DNA of 64,000 nucleotides. Origin: Cryptomeria japonica (taxonomy: Eukaryota > Streptophyta > Pinopsida > Cupressales > Cupressaceae). The translations under genes were made by a program, and so were the position numbers. Position 1 is the first letter of the stretch; every line of letters starts with the position of its first letter. Of this stretch, positions 1 through 11,506 are shown one piece after another. Location of the stretch: the NCBI RefSeq assembly GCF_030272615.1, contig NC_081409.1, positions 209,171,190-209,235,189 on the forward strand, in the 5' to 3' direction. The notes below the pieces were generated by a model. It did no database searches and was not told the origin of the DNA. It saw only the letters and a list, made by a program, of their open reading frames with translations.

Positions 1-854
1 ACCCTGTTAAAGGATTTTCAACAAGCCGGTTAAGGCTACCCTGTTAAGGGATTTCACAATTGTTGAAGTGGTTAAAGATCAACAGGTATAACAATGACAT
101 GATAATAACACTCAATGCCAATGCAGATCTGCTTAAGCTCCTCTTCACCTTCTGCACTTACACTGCAGATATCACTTCTCTCCTCTGGTCTTGCAAGAAT
201 CACGTATCTCTTCTCTTTGATACACACACACAACTTTTGCCAACAACCTCTGAAAGAATCACAACATCGACCTTATAGGAAAATAGATAGGTCGGTAGCA
301 TAAACCCTAAACCCTAAACCTGTTAGGTTAAGGAATTCAAATAGCTCAATCCTGACCGTTGAGCACACTGCATTAAATGCAACAGTCTTGATCCAATCTC
401 AAGACATTCTCCATCGTTCATTTTCCACCGATTTCATGGCGGCTGATAACCCATCACACGTTATCACCGTTTACAGACTTTGCACATTCCTGAGGTAGTA
501 GGAACAATCTCCTTCACGCAAGATCCTTCATGTGCACAAGGCTTACGTGGAAACACAATCTGTTCTTTATTACCATGCTAACTCATCACACAAAGTCACT
601 GGTTGAGCCACATAGGCTTGAAGTACTCCAACTGGAAACCCTGAAGTTGAGACCACCAACCGGTAGTCATAAACTGCTTCCATGTGTTGGTTCCCATAAC
701 CATATGCCGGTTCATCTTAAACAAACACACCGCTTCACTTTGGCACAAATGTCAGTTCACAGTGTTATACCGGTTCTTCTTCTCTTCATCATATTGAAAT
801 CAATGACAACACACAATGTCATTATGTCCTCATACCGGTTCACATAATGCCAAC
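1..854 (-). mobile_element. Copia-type LTR, 5' portion, truncated by window edge
   Basis: Read on the minus strand this begins TGTTGGCATTATG at 854, the usual TG start of a copia LTR, and includes a GTTGTCATTGAT block also present near the start of the copia LTRs at 2,660, 29,083 and 38,001. It ends in CTTAACAGGGT-type sequence toward position 1, typical of the distal part of such LTRs. The neighbouring gypsy LTR loses similarity to its partner copy at about 860, so this element is inferred to sit inside that LTR. No coding sequence is visible; the rest of the element lies outside the window. ORFs here are short and look like chance. Confidence 0.6.
301..322 (+). repeat. Short telomere-like CCCTAAA tract
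   Basis: Three consecutive copies of the plant telomere heptamer (AAACCCT phase) occur inside the copia LTR. The tract is too short to be a relic telomere and is most simply part of the LTR. Confidence 0.6.
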
Positions 855-859
855 ATTTG

Positions 860-2130
860 TCATCCTTTGAACATCTCCCACTATCTTTCAAGATCTCTCT
901 TCTCTTGTCCATCTCACTGAGTTTCTCGATAGAAAGACTTCGTTCTTGGGCTATGCGAGACAATAGGGAAGGTTCTATCCTCTATACCTACTAACCTACA
1001 ACATTTTACATTACATTCTTCTAACATGCAGGGTGGCGGGGTAAATAATTTCCTTTTGCCCCCGCTAACCCGTGGTGAAAAAATTGGTTTAATACCCTTG
1101 CAGGGAAAGTTCTCTTTACATTTATGAGGCGTCTGCCATCCTACATAGAATGCTTGCCCCTTGTTGTTCTCACACAAGCTGCAGGGCCCATGTACTCATT
1201 TGGCACTTGTATCATCCTGCTAACCTGCAACATACATTTCTATTCCCCATATGGCACGTGGGGCAAGACTACTTTCAACTCTGCAATGTGTCCCGCTACC
1301 TTGCATGAGGCATTATATAGTCTTCTGATCACTACGGGGTAAGGATACTTCATCCCACCATCTCGCAACCTAAAAGTTGGCAACCAAAGAGAGGTACGGG
1401 ATAAGAAATATACTATAAAAATTGGTGCCCCGCCATCCCATTGTGCTTTCCATTTATTGACTTTTCAACGCTAAGTGTTTGGTTTGATGAGTTCCTTTTC
1501 CACTGCATGAGGTAGCGAGAACTAATAGATACCTTAATCTTGCCAACCCGCAAGATAATTTTACTCTTGGTTTACTGCTATGAGGTAAAAAAATTATTTG
1601 ACCTAATGAGCCCTCACTATCCCATGTCGTCTGAACAACTGCAAGATAAGGTCTGTAGGGTAAGAATTTAGAGCTAGAAACTATAACCCCGCTATACCGC
1701 ACAACCAGAGCACACAAAGGCGATACCTAAGTGATCTTTTAAGAATGTGCTCACTAATGAAGGGTGAGAGGGTCGTAAGTTACAAAAGTGCTAGGAAATT
1801 TGTAACATTGTGGGGACCAATACCCTAGGAGTATAACTTTATACTTTATGAAACCATCCAGCATAAAAAAGGTAACCGGCCAAACAAATTAGGACTAGGA
1901 GACGGGGTCGATAATCTTACGACATAGAACCCTTATGTCAACAACTTAAAAGCTTGTGACCTGGTCTAATCAGTCAACAAAGAAATAAAATAGAGCTGGG
2001 GATTTTTAAAGGCAACACTTAAACCCTCCTGACATGGTTGCAAAACCCTAAACCCAGAAGTTCCAAAAGACAAAAAAAGAGGATAAATCAAGACAAAAAT
2101 TGACACTCCTAATAGCGGCTCTAGTTGGGG
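860..2130 (-). repeat. 3' LTR (partial) of the giant Tat/Ogre-like element
   Basis: Similar along its length to 26,118-27,400, with runs such as the identical TTTCCTTTTGCCCCCGCTAA at about 1,051 and 26,311. The likely LTR start on the minus strand is TGTCAATTTTTG near 2,108, but weak similarity to the partner copy continues to about 2,130. The sequence is rich in a recurrent CCCGCTAnCCnGC-like motif on both strands. The part homologous to 25,548-26,117 is absent, presumably displaced beyond the copia LTR that ends at 854. Confidence 0.65.
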
Positions 2131-2248
2131 ATGTTTGATGCGCAGAATAAAATTGAGGATCTAGATCTCTAGGGAGCAGACAAATTCAAAAAACATAAGG
2201 AATATATACATATATACAAACCCTAACCTACTATGCATGGAGGAAATT

Positions 2249-2655
2249 TTAAGTAAATAAATGCTTAAGGAATTGTCCATGCACCGATAGCTCCTGCATT
2301 TCACCATCCATATCTCTGAGGAAATATGAATCCTCACCATTCTTATCTGCAACCATGTATGGTCCTAGCCACAAAGCTTCAAATTTCCCATCTTTTCCCT
2401 TCTCTTGAGCTCTGACATTCCACAATAGCACTAAGTCATCAATGTTGAATTTCCTATTAGATGCCTTCCTGTCAAATAGATACTTGCTCTTCTGCTACAA
2501 TTTTAGGTTCTTCCTGTGAGCTTCATTCATGATTTCTTCAAGCTCTACAAGACAATCCATCCTCTCTTTCATTGGGTCAGGCACTTCCAAATCATTCTCA
2601 TGAATGAATTTGTATATAGGAAGAAGGTTGTTTACTAGTAGCCTCACTTGTTTTC
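2249..2655 (-). pseudogene. Integrase C-terminal part (Tat/Ogre-like element)
   Basis: This is the end of the pol polyprotein, with a basic region and a GPYMV-type segment (LWLGPYMVADK) typical of the gypsy integrase C-terminal domain, ending at a stop at 2,249. It is separated from the catalytic core by the solo LTR at 2,660-3,719. Removing that LTR and one TSD copy brings the two halves into the same frame. No chromodomain is visible, as expected for the Tat lineage. Confidence 0.75.
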
Positions 2656-2659
2656 CATA

Positions 2660-3719
2660 TGTTAGCATTTTGGATATGTTGATATGGTTTTATCATTGAT
2701 GTCAACACTTGTCATCGCTTGTTAACACTTATGCGCACTTGGAGATTTTGGTTATGTTCACCGGCAAGTCAAAGACTTATGCAAGTCACTGGTATTTGGT
2801 TCACCGGCAGATTATATTGTTCATCGGCACTTGGAATGACTTGGAGACTACTTGGTTATGTCGAAGACACTATTCGATCACTTGGTTTTGGCAATTTGGT
2901 TAACTGTTTATTCCGGTTTGCATATTTGTTGTTACTGACAAATAGGTCGAGGATAAGCACCGGTAGTCATATCTATTCCAGATCAGCACGACACGTTATG
3001 GAGATGATTTATTATTATTGTAAATGCATTGAGTCGACATCATGCATCAGATATTGATTTACTTGTAATTGATTTTATTTTAATATCTTTTAGTGAGTCG
3101 AGCTATTCATTGGTCTTAGGTTATGGTATAAATGTAAGATCTTATTTGTAAGATTGGAGTAGAGAGAATGTAAAAAGGATTGCAATAAGGTATATGCGAA
3201 AATAAGTAGAGCTATACACGCAGACATCATTTGAAGGTTGAAGGAAGGATTTTGTGAAGACAATCAGAACTAAACCGGTACTAAATCCAGCATATGAATA
3301 TGCTATTTTGTGCAGTACATTGTCATTAGATTTAATCATCCAATAGTAGTCAGTCTGACTCTCATTTTGTGATTGAGCAGTGAGCTCTAGGCAGCTGGCC
3401 TTTCTGCATGTGCAAAATCCATATTGTACACACATACTATCTGTAGTAGTATCATTTGATTGTGGGTAAGGCTTCCCACCATGGTTTTTCCCCTTACAGG
3501 GTTTCCACATACAAACATTTGTGTTATGTGTTGTGGATGTTATTATCTTTATGTTTCATGCATTAATCTTTACCAGTATTGCAATTAACTGTTAAGACTG
3601 TCTACCGGCATAAAGTTTGGTTTACCGGTATTAAGCATTAAGTTTTGGTTAAGTCAATTTTGGTTGAATTTATTAGACAACTAATCTCCCCCCCTCTCAG
3701 TTGTCTCTGGGACCTAACA
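2660..3719 (+). mobile_element. Solo copia LTR with TSD CCATA, inside integrase
   Basis: It begins TGTTAGCATTTT and ends GACCTAACA, and is flanked by a perfect 5-bp TSD, CCATA, at 2,655-2,659 and 3,720-3,724. A GAGCAGTGAGCTCTAGG block and a CCCACCATGGTTTTTCCC block near its 3' part are shared with the copia LTRs at 29,083, 38,001 and 40,468, placing it in the same broad group. TATA-like GGTATAAATG lies near 3,126. No internal region remains, so this is a recombined solo LTR. The 122-aa minus-strand ORF inside it is a chance ORF. Confidence 0.88.
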
Positions 3720-3724
3720 CCATA

Positions 3725-4160
3725 AACCAATTTAAAAGGGTACTTACCTATGGCTTTCTTGACTGTGATCATGTATGCCCACAATGCCATCTTCAGTTTT
3801 GAATCTCGTGCCTTCTTATCCTTTTCCAATGTTCTCTTTATGATTTTCATGAGGCTTTTTTTGTTGGATTCTACTTGTCCATTTTTTTGAAGATGGTATG
3901 GTGACGCATATGATATGTAGATCCCATATGACTTACATAAATCTATGAACTCTTCAGATCCAAAGCACATTGCATTGTCCATGATCAACCTTACCAGAAC
4001 CCCAAACCTGGTTATGATATTGTTAATCAAGAAATCAATGACAATCTTGCTTGTTGCTTGTCTAGTTGGGGTGGCTTCTACCCACTTTGTGAAATAGTCT
4101 GTGGTTGCAAGTATCCTTTTATGTCCACCATTTGAACTTTAAACAATCTCTCCAATATAA
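3725..4160 (-). pseudogene. Integrase catalytic core (Tat/Ogre-like element)
   Basis: The minus-strand translation shows a retroviral integrase core with all three acidic positions still visible: an Asp in TTDYFTKW, an Asp in the IMDNAMCFGS segment and a Glu in the NGQVESNKKS segment. It follows the zinc-binding HHCC module at 4,233-4,436 and precedes the C-terminal part at 2,249-2,655. The 5' portion is broken by stops. Confidence 0.8.
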
Positions 4161-4232
4161 TCAATGCCCCACTAATAGAATGGAACTTCCACCTGAATAG
4201 GTCTAAGAGGAAGTGCACCTGAATATTTTAGT

Positions 4233-4436
4233 TTACCTGAAAAACTTTTGGCATGACTCACACTTTCTCACATAAGCACATGCATCTTTGAACAAGGTGG
4301 GCCAGAAGTAAATAGACTGTAATACTTTATGAGCTATTGTACTAGCTATCAAGTGACCTCCACATACCCCAGAATGTATGTCCTTGAGCCCTACTTGAGA
4401 TTGATGCTCATCTAAGGAAAAAAAATAAAATTCCAT
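4233..4436 (-). pseudogene. Integrase zinc-binding (H2C2) module
   Basis: The 67-residue open stretch has the HHCC arrangement: two His in the IHSGVCGGH segment, then the CESC pair near the end, with FWPTLFKDA between them as in gypsy integrases. It is part of the same pol polyprotein; stops and frameshifts separate it from its neighbours. Confidence 0.8.
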
Positions 4437-4719
4437 CTATGTCCCTATAGTAGAGGTATCCATTTATGAAAACATACCTTTGCCATTGCAGCTTCAAGGT
4501 TCTCTTCTGACTTTTTGTTAAATCATTAGGTCACTTCATATGATTCATGAAATAGATGATATTTGTGTACCAAGGTGTACGCTGAAGGTTGTAGATGTTG
4601 TCCTCTATGGTTGATAATGCATTTACTTGGGAATCTTCTAAGTTTTCCTCTGCCATAAGTTTTGTCAGACCTAATCCTCTAACTAGTTTTGTAATTTGAA
4701 TATCAATATTAAATTCTTA

Positions 4720-5128
4720 GATCTTGTTAATCCATCTACATCTCCTTCCTGTCACTTCAGGACTGAACAAAATTATATTTCACTTCTGCATTTGGTACAT
4801 AAGCAATAACTTTGACTCCTACAAGTTAAGGTTTGAAGTTTTTTACTGTCTTTACCAAAGCATAACCCTACTTTTCAACAATGTCATACTTGAGCTCGAC
4901 TGCTTGAAGTGACTTGTTGTAGAAAACAATAGGATTCTCATATCCTTCATTGTTTTTTTGAAGCACGACTCCTCCAACTGTGTGGAATGAAGCAAAGGAT
5001 AATATATTAAATGACTTGTCAAAATCCAGAGATTTTAAAACATGAGCCTCCTTGATTGCCCTTTTTATTGCTGCAAAAGCTTCCAAGGATTCATTTTCCC
5101 AATCAATCTTAGCACTCTTCTTAAGCAT
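4720..5128 (-). pseudogene. RNase H domain of Ty3/gypsy pol
   Basis: Translation gives the gypsy RT-to-RNase H connection (the AFAAIKRAIKEAHVLKSLDF region) followed by an RNase H-like segment containing NPIVFYNKSL. In the family this domain removes the RNA template after first-strand synthesis. It directly follows RT, so it is the ancestral gypsy RNase H, distinct from the archaeal-type one at 6,436-6,830. The 3' half carries several stops. Confidence 0.7.
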
Positions 5129-6172
5129 TCTTGAAATATGCTTTGCAATCTCAGCAAAATTTGAGATGAACCTTCAGACAAAGTTAATTTGCCAAAAAAT
5201 GATTGAATAGAATTCATTGTTTTGGGAATAGGTATCCTATCAATGGCCTCTAATCTTTCAGGTTCTATCCTTATTTTTTCTTTTGACACAATATGACCTA
5301 ACAATTTACCCCCAGTCACAAAAAGTTTATACTTTTTGGGATTCGGTGATATACCATATTCCAAAGCCCAAATGAACACCTTTTCAAGATGCAAACAATG
5401 ATCCTTTGTTTTCTTAGAGAATGTAGTCAAATCATCTTGGTATACCACCATTATGATATTAATCAGATCCGAGAATGCCACATCCATAAATCTTTGAAAG
5501 GTACCCCCCTACATTTGTCAACCCAAATGGCATTCTAACATACACATATGCCCCCCATGGAGTTGTAAAAGTAGTCTTCTATTGTTCTAATTCCTTTACT
5601 TTCACCTGGTTATAGCTTGAGAATCCATCCATCATAGAAAGTAGCTCATAGCTAGTTACCTTTTGCAACATTGCCTCCATGTTTGGGAGAGGGTAGTTAT
5701 CTTTGAGTGATGACATGTTCAAATTCCTTAAGTCCACACACAGCCTTATGCCACTATTTTTCTTTCTAATAGGAACTAGATTAAAGACCCAAGAAGAGTC
5801 CCTAGTTGGCTTAATAATTCCTCCATCTTTGATTTTTGTCAACTCTTCCTACATTTTAAGTCTGAGAACTAGATTGATAGGTCTTTGTTTTTTCCTAAAA
5901 GGTTTTGTGTTGGGGTCTAAAGGAATATCATATTGGAACAGGTCTTCCCTATAAGCTTTTAGGTCATCATAAGACCAGGCAAAAACATGCTTGTATTTCC
6001 TTAGCAGAGCCACTAACATAGATCTAATCTTTGGACCAATTTTTCTACTAATGTAGACTTTCATAGGAGTTGATTCAGTCCCTCGGTTGATCTCTTCTAG
6101 ATCCTCCTTGTTAACAGGGGATGGCTTCATGGCTTGATCATCATTGTTGTCAAATACTCTTTCTGAAGCCAC
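5129..6172 (-). pseudogene. Reverse transcriptase (Tat/Ogre-like element)
   Basis: The N-terminal part (6,172-5,849) includes the FAWSYDDLKAYREDLFQYDIP signature of Tat RTs. It is followed by IRLCVDLRNLN, DNYPLPNM and LSMMDGFSSYNQV. The catalytic box reads YQDD, near 5,440-5,430, followed by the palm/thumb segment ending in IQSFFGKL. At least three frame breaks (near 5,850, 5,580 and 5,490) prevent a continuous product. It is preceded by a linker and the archaeal-type RNase H. Confidence 0.85.
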
Positions 6173-6435
6173 TAACCCCTTGGGGATCTTATTTGTTTAG
6201 AAATGTACCTCATTCCAAAACACAGTATCTTTACCATCTACAACTTCTATGAAGGCATTAAAATCTATCTCCTGATTCTCATACTCATCTATATAATGAA
6301 GGAATCTTAACAAATCATCATCATCATTGAAAACTTGCCAATTGCAAACGTTGTCCAAGATGGATGGTTTGGTTTTCACTTCAACTTTGAAATTCTAACA
6401 AGGGTGATATCATCATCTTTTAAAGCAACATTTTC

Positions 6436-6830
6436 TTATAAATTAGCCATGATATTCTTGGTCTTTTCTATCCATGTGATGTTAAAAGTGTCAAACAACT
6501 CAATTGAGTTCCAAACAACACCCCTATACTGTTTCAATATTTTATTTTTTGAAGAATAGGATGACCTAATCTGAGATAAAACCAATTTTGAATCTTCCAA
6601 AGATGACAACATCTTAATCCCATGCTTAGTAGCTAAATTCAACTCCAAGAGAAAGGCCTCATATTCAGCTACATTGTTGGTGCGCTCAAACAACAACTGA
6701 AAAGAATATTTGAATATTTTTCCACTAGGTTCTACCAATACAATCCATGCCCCTAAACCTTATTTTTTGCATTCTTTGTCAAAGTAAATGTGCCACACAA
6801 AACCCTGATCATTTTGAGCTTTGTGACTCA
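6436..6830 (-). pseudogene. Archaeal-type RNase H (aRNH) located upstream of RT
   Basis: The translation has the plant retrotransposon aRNH pattern: an Asp in YFDKE near 6,805, a Glu in NNVAEYEAF near 6,680, an Asp in the LEDSKLVLSQ segment near 6,597, then WIEKTKN. So three catalytic acids are visible. It is followed on the minus strand by an acidic linker (6,379-6,197) and then RT. The fully ordered series protease - aRNH - RT - RNH - integrase is visible without any LTR boundary in between, so the position looks original rather than rearranged. In the other Tat element of this window the aRNH lies after RNase H. Confidence 0.8.
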
Positions 6831-7057
6831 TAGGGTCAATATTTTGTAGTGGGCTAGTTCAATTCTGAAATTTTCCATGTCAATGTCACAAAAACACACT
6901 ATATTGTTTGGGTCTATATAATCCGCTATGGTATCTGACCTAGATTATCTTTCTAATTTTACATCTTGACCATTGACTAGAATAGTGGCATATGATAGGT
7001 CTAAATTCACAATCCCCCCCCCACAACTATTATCCATTGCCTTGACAAAAACATACC

Positions 7058-7594
7058 TTAATTACGGGGCACATCTACCACTATTACATCTACTTTATTA
7101 TTAGCCTCCAAGAAATTGGCTAACTTAACCTCTAGGTACTTAAGGATTCCTATCACAAGGATTGACCTATTATCCATGGCATATAATTTCCCATAATTAT
7201 TGGCTACCCGCAACCCTAATTCCTTCATAACACCAAATGGCATAATGTTTATTACAGCGCCCGAGTCAATCATGCAATTTTTGACATATTTGTTGTTAAT
7301 TAATAACGTCAAATAAAAGGGGTCAACCTAAGAAGGATTCTTCGTTATTGTAGTTCCTACGTACACCTCAGGGATTTGCATAATCTCTAAATCTTCTTCT
7401 TGAACATATGCCTTGTTTCCTTCTAAAACATTGCATGCATTATCATTTCCTAAAACATTATTTTTAGTCTTGGTCTTTGGAAAAACATTAGGAACATTTG
7501 ATATCAAAGACAATGCATTATCCCTATGCTCTTGAATCTTCATCATTTCTAACAAAGGGACCAATATTGTTATCTGTGACAAAGTTTGAACCAT
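7058..7594 (-). pseudogene. Aspartic protease and upstream linker
   Basis: The stretch 7,312-7,058 contains the retropepsin active site as MIDSGAVINIMP, followed by a conserved LGL turn and a second hydrophobic flap region. The upstream stretch (7,594-7,328) is the polar linker from the gag side. The spacing gag - protease - aRNH is continuous. The two stretches are separated by a stop near 7,327. Confidence 0.75.
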
Positions 7595-8187
7595 GTTAAA
7601 TATAGGTGAATTAGGAATACCTGGGTTAACCTCCTTTGTGTGGTTGGTTTCGGTTGTTTATCCTTCTCCACAGCCATTGGCTTTTGAGATGCCTCAGTTG
7701 GAGCTTCCTTTTCGGGCTTCTTGTATTTCTGGTTTGTCTTGAGAACATACTGTTGGGTCTAATTATTTTTATCCATCTTATTCTTGTCTTCTAAACCTTG
7801 AGGAGTCTACTGTACTTTGGAATCTGATTTCTTATTCTTTATGAACAAACCCCAAGGCCTACCATGATTAGGCAGGGCTCCCCTAGCCCTTAAATTATAA
7901 TCACTTTTGACTTGAGCAATTGCATCAACAATCAATTCCTTTATCTCTTATTCTAAAGATCTCCTCAAGATGATATCTTTAGACTGTTCACCAATTGCAT
8001 TGACTCTATAATCATCCATATCATCTCCATCTAAGAAAAATTCTTGATACTATCCAATATTCCACTTTCTTTGAGTGTTAACATCCAACTCTGCTCCACC
8101 TTCTTCAGACGAATCATACCATGCATCATCATTGTGCATTCCTAAAGAAAACATGTTTACCATGTGGTCCTACACAAAATCATCTTT

Positions 8188-8506
8188 CTAGCAACTAGCA
8201 TAGACTTCATTAGATTCTTCCATAGCTCTTGCAATTTCACATTGAGCTTGTGCATGTGGAAAGTTGCATATCACACACAAAGGGTTGTCTTCTATAAAGT
8301 GTGCTCCCAACTTCTTCAAGGGATCAGGTGTTTCTTTGCTATTTGAAGGTCTATAATTATTGTTTAGAGGTTTACCATCCTTCCAATTTGTATTATATGA
8401 CATATCATGCAACCTTGGTCTATCATGCCTCTGATAATTAGGCCTATCTTGTGATAATCCCTTTTCATTCCTTGAAATCTTATAATTCATATCATTTATA
8501 GTACTC
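8188..8506 (-). pseudogene. Gag C-terminal part with zinc-knuckle-like motif
   Basis: A basic, Asn/Arg-rich region ends in the Cys/His motif CVICNFPHAQAQC (C-x2-C-x3-H-x4-C). This is one residue shorter between the second Cys and His than the canonical knuckle, but it recurs in gag of Tat elements. It joins the gag core once the solo LTR at 8,512-9,388 and one TSD copy are removed; the frame is then continuous. Confidence 0.7.
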
Positions 8507-8511
8507 ATGAC

Positions 8512-9388
8512 TATTGGTAAAATGGTATCTCAACCTTGCATTTACATGAGTTTACTATTTATATTAAGTTTTCATTTGAGCACAAAATGGTGTGAAATTC
8601 TCCCTAAAGCTTCTGGTTGGCTAGATAAGCATTCTAGTAAAGTTACATCGCAAGATCGCAGCTAGTTTTGAATATATTAAACTTTTCATTTTGGAGGGGG
8701 TTCAATGAAAGGTTTAAATTTAATTTTGAGGACTTTAGAGGCCCTGAAATGCCCTGAAAAGTAGGCATAAATGATGTAGTGGTTTACGAGGCAATAGAGA
8801 ACTTTGCGAGCTTTCCGGCGCTTTAAATGGTTCTTCAATTGGACACAGGGTTCTCAAGTTATGACCTCTGAAAGTTTGTAATCTTAAAATAGGAAATATA
8901 AAATACATTGGACACATAAATGAGCTATAAAAAGGGAGGGACATGTCATAGGGCATCTAGAAGGGAGATAAGGTCGGCTACACCTTATTGGGTGGTTTTA
9001 GCCCATGGTTTTGTAAGACCGTTTGACAGTTTCTTGTATTGTATCTCCTATATATGAGGTGTGTGAGATAGAGGTTATGTGTAAGAGTCTTATAGCTATT
9101 GAGTTACCTTTGAATCTCTGATTAGTGGTACTCTTATGAAGAGCTTTCTATGCAAGTATATTGTAATCTATTTTTTATTATAGAATAATATATTGGGTGG
9201 CTTTTGGAGTGTGGGGTTTTTCTCCCAAAAGGGTTTTCCCCACGTAAATCACTGTATTATGGTTTGAATGTTATTTATTATATCTATTTCTATTTTCTAA
9301 AACTGTTGCGATGATCTGTAAATTTTTTTGCATTACCCTCCTCTCAAGGTTAGTGTAGGAAGTTGTTCCGCTACTTAACATCCTTACA
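8512..9388 (+). mobile_element. Solo copia LTR with TSD ATGAC, inside gag
   Basis: Flanked by perfect ATGAC copies at 8,507-8,511 and 9,389-9,393. It starts TATTGG (a one-base change from TGTTGG) and ends TCCTTACA. TATA-like CTATAAAAAG lies at 8,925-8,934, followed by a TTTTCCCCACGTAAATC block. Removing the LTR with one TSD copy restores the gag reading frame, independent support for the boundaries. No internal region remains. Confidence 0.85.
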
Positions 9389-9393
9389 ATGAC

Positions 9394-10320
9394 CTTGTCC
9401 ATTTTATCTTCCTCCTTTGCCTGCCTAGTATGATGCCCTTTAGGATTTTGTACGATTTTAATATCATCCCTCCTAACAACTTTACCAGATTATTTTCTAT
9501 TGTTTTTTATAGTAAGGGTCTCCTTAAATGCATCACTAAGAGTTGGGGGTTCTTGGACATCTATTTATAACCAACCTTAGGATAAAAAGCATCATAATAG
9601 AAAACAAGGCACATGTGATCAACAGGCTTTAAGAGGGGTGGTATTTTGTTGTATAACTTGATAAACCTATTGTTGAAACCTGATACCTCTTCATTGTACC
9701 ATTTCTTTATACTAGTCAGTTCTCGAAGGGAAAAATTTGGATCAGAATTATCACCATACTAATCCTTGAAAATCCTCTTGAAATCTTGGAGGGACCTAAC
9801 TAATAGATCAGGAAAACTTTTATACCACTCCCTTGCATCATCTGTGAGTGTCTGCATAAACATTTTCATGAAAAAAACCTCATGTTCAACCTCAAATTTG
9901 TCCATCACATTCTAGAAAACTCTAATGTGATCTTCACCAGTGACCGCATTGTTTCCTGAGAATTTAGGTTTGTCATCCCTTAGCTCATTGTTGATAGTAT
10001 TATGATAACCTTGGATCCCAGTAAATTTAATTTGCCTATATCTATCCAATTGCATAGGTCTTCTAGCAAATTGGTTATGAGGTTGATGAGGTATTTGTTG
10101 TTGTTGTTGTTGTTGCATATTTTCTTGATTGAACTGATACTGAGGTATTTGATTATGCTAATAATATTGATTAGAAACATGTTGTTGATAAGCATTGTTT
10201 CCTCCCATGAGGTTGTCTGGGGGATATTGTGGAAGGGGAATGTATGGTGGAGGTAGGGGGAATTGTGGAGGAGGGGGATTATGCCCATATCCTGGCCTAT
10301 GTAGCTAGTTTAATGCCATG
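9394..10320 (-). pseudogene. Gag core (retrotransposon capsid region)
   Basis: Translation shows the gag capsid pattern: a REWYKSFP segment (related to the A-x-W-Y motif of plant gags), SLQDFKRIF, then FIKLYNKIPP and a basic C-terminal stretch. Upstream is a Gln/Asn/Pro-rich segment with a CAG/CAA run at 10,095-10,118. Several frame changes are present. Confidence 0.7.
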
Positions 10321-10322
10321 TA

Positions 10323-11506
10323 CTACTGTTGATGAACATTTTGTTGTTGACTAGTTCTTGCTTGATTGGTATTATTACATTGAATATTCACATAGGGTTG
10401 AATAACATTTGTAGAAACAGAAGACACATTAGGCATTCCATTTGTCCAAGGGACAGACATAGGTATGGTACTCATTGCAACACTGAATACATTAGTTTGA
10501 ATATTAGCTTGAGTATGACCTGTAAGTTGTGATGTTATTGCACTTATCACAAGGGTCTGAGTACTGACACTTTCAGCAATAGATGTAGAAGATTTGCTAA
10601 CATCAAGGACACTTGATAAGGAAACAAAGGAAGATGAAGTACTTCCAATTGTTGACATAATAGGTGTTTGATTTGTACTACTGCCATGTTCGCTAGAAGG
10701 AGGAGGAGGAAAAGAGAGAGTTGGTTGAGAGGCTATGTTAAGGATTTTTTGGGCCATCATTTCCCTTTCCCTCATGAGTCTCATCCTATCCTTTTGAGCT
10801 TTCATCTAATCTACTTGTCATTGTAAGTCTTCTACCGACTCCCTAGATGGATTACCCAAAGTAGAACAGGCATTAGCATCGATAAAATGGACCTGAAACT
10901 GGCCTTGAATTGGGGGGTAGCTCATTGATATTGGGGTAGCCATCATTACTTCAGGAATGGACATATTTTTACTAAATCCACTCTGTGCATTGGCTAACTG
11001 TTCAACATACCTTGCCTCATTTTCTCTCTGAAGTCTAACTTTCTCAAACTCTGCGTACAACCTATCTTGCTTTGCTTTGGCCTAAATAGGGTCTTCAAAA
11101 TAAGGATTTGAAGGGTTTTTATCCATGGCTTGGAAAGTATAACCAAAGAAAAGAATCTGTGTAGAAGGGGAATCATCACTACTAGCATCTTCTAAGTCTT
11201 TGGCAAATAATATCCTTCAAAGATATTCTTTCCCTTATCCCTAACTTATAGGTGATGAAGGCCTTCTATATTACTCAAAGGAATCTCATTACTAATGTTT
11301 ACCAGATTTTAAATAGACGAAGGTTCATTATTACCTCTTCTTTTGACAGTCCACCTCTTGTTTGTTGTAGGTCTGCTTGAATGGTGACCTCCTTCTTCCC
11401 CATGTCCAGCTTCTTTGTCCGAATTGTGCTCATTCTCTAAAACTTTATGCTTTACAATGTGTTTACTCCTTCATGTTGCAATGGTAGTATCCCATTCACC
11501 ACTCAT
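10323..11506 (-). pseudogene. Gag N-terminal region, Ser/Thr-rich
   Basis: A candidate gag start ATG lies at 11,506. The N-terminus reads as a basic segment, then a predicted coiled-coil stretch (the LYAEFEKVRLQRENEARYVE region, 11,060 downwards), then a second charged helix (MRLMREREMMAQ), then about 120 Ser/Thr/Pro-rich residues. This long amino extension before the capsid core is larger than in ordinary gypsy gags. At least three stops interrupt it. Confidence 0.6.

Noticed and set aside
301-322. Telomeric repeat as a sign of chromosome end
   Set aside because: Only three heptamers, inside an LTR.
860-2130. Two independent plus-strand solo LTRs at 860-2,130 and 25.5-27.4 kb instead of one element's pair
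   Set aside because: A plus-strand TATA-like TATAAAAATTGG exists near 1,412, but the repeats lie exactly at the outer ends of a coherent minus-strand ORF1-gag-pol series. Not fully excluded.
3142-3510. 122-codon minus-strand ORF
   Set aside because: Lies inside the solo copia LTR antisense; no motif.
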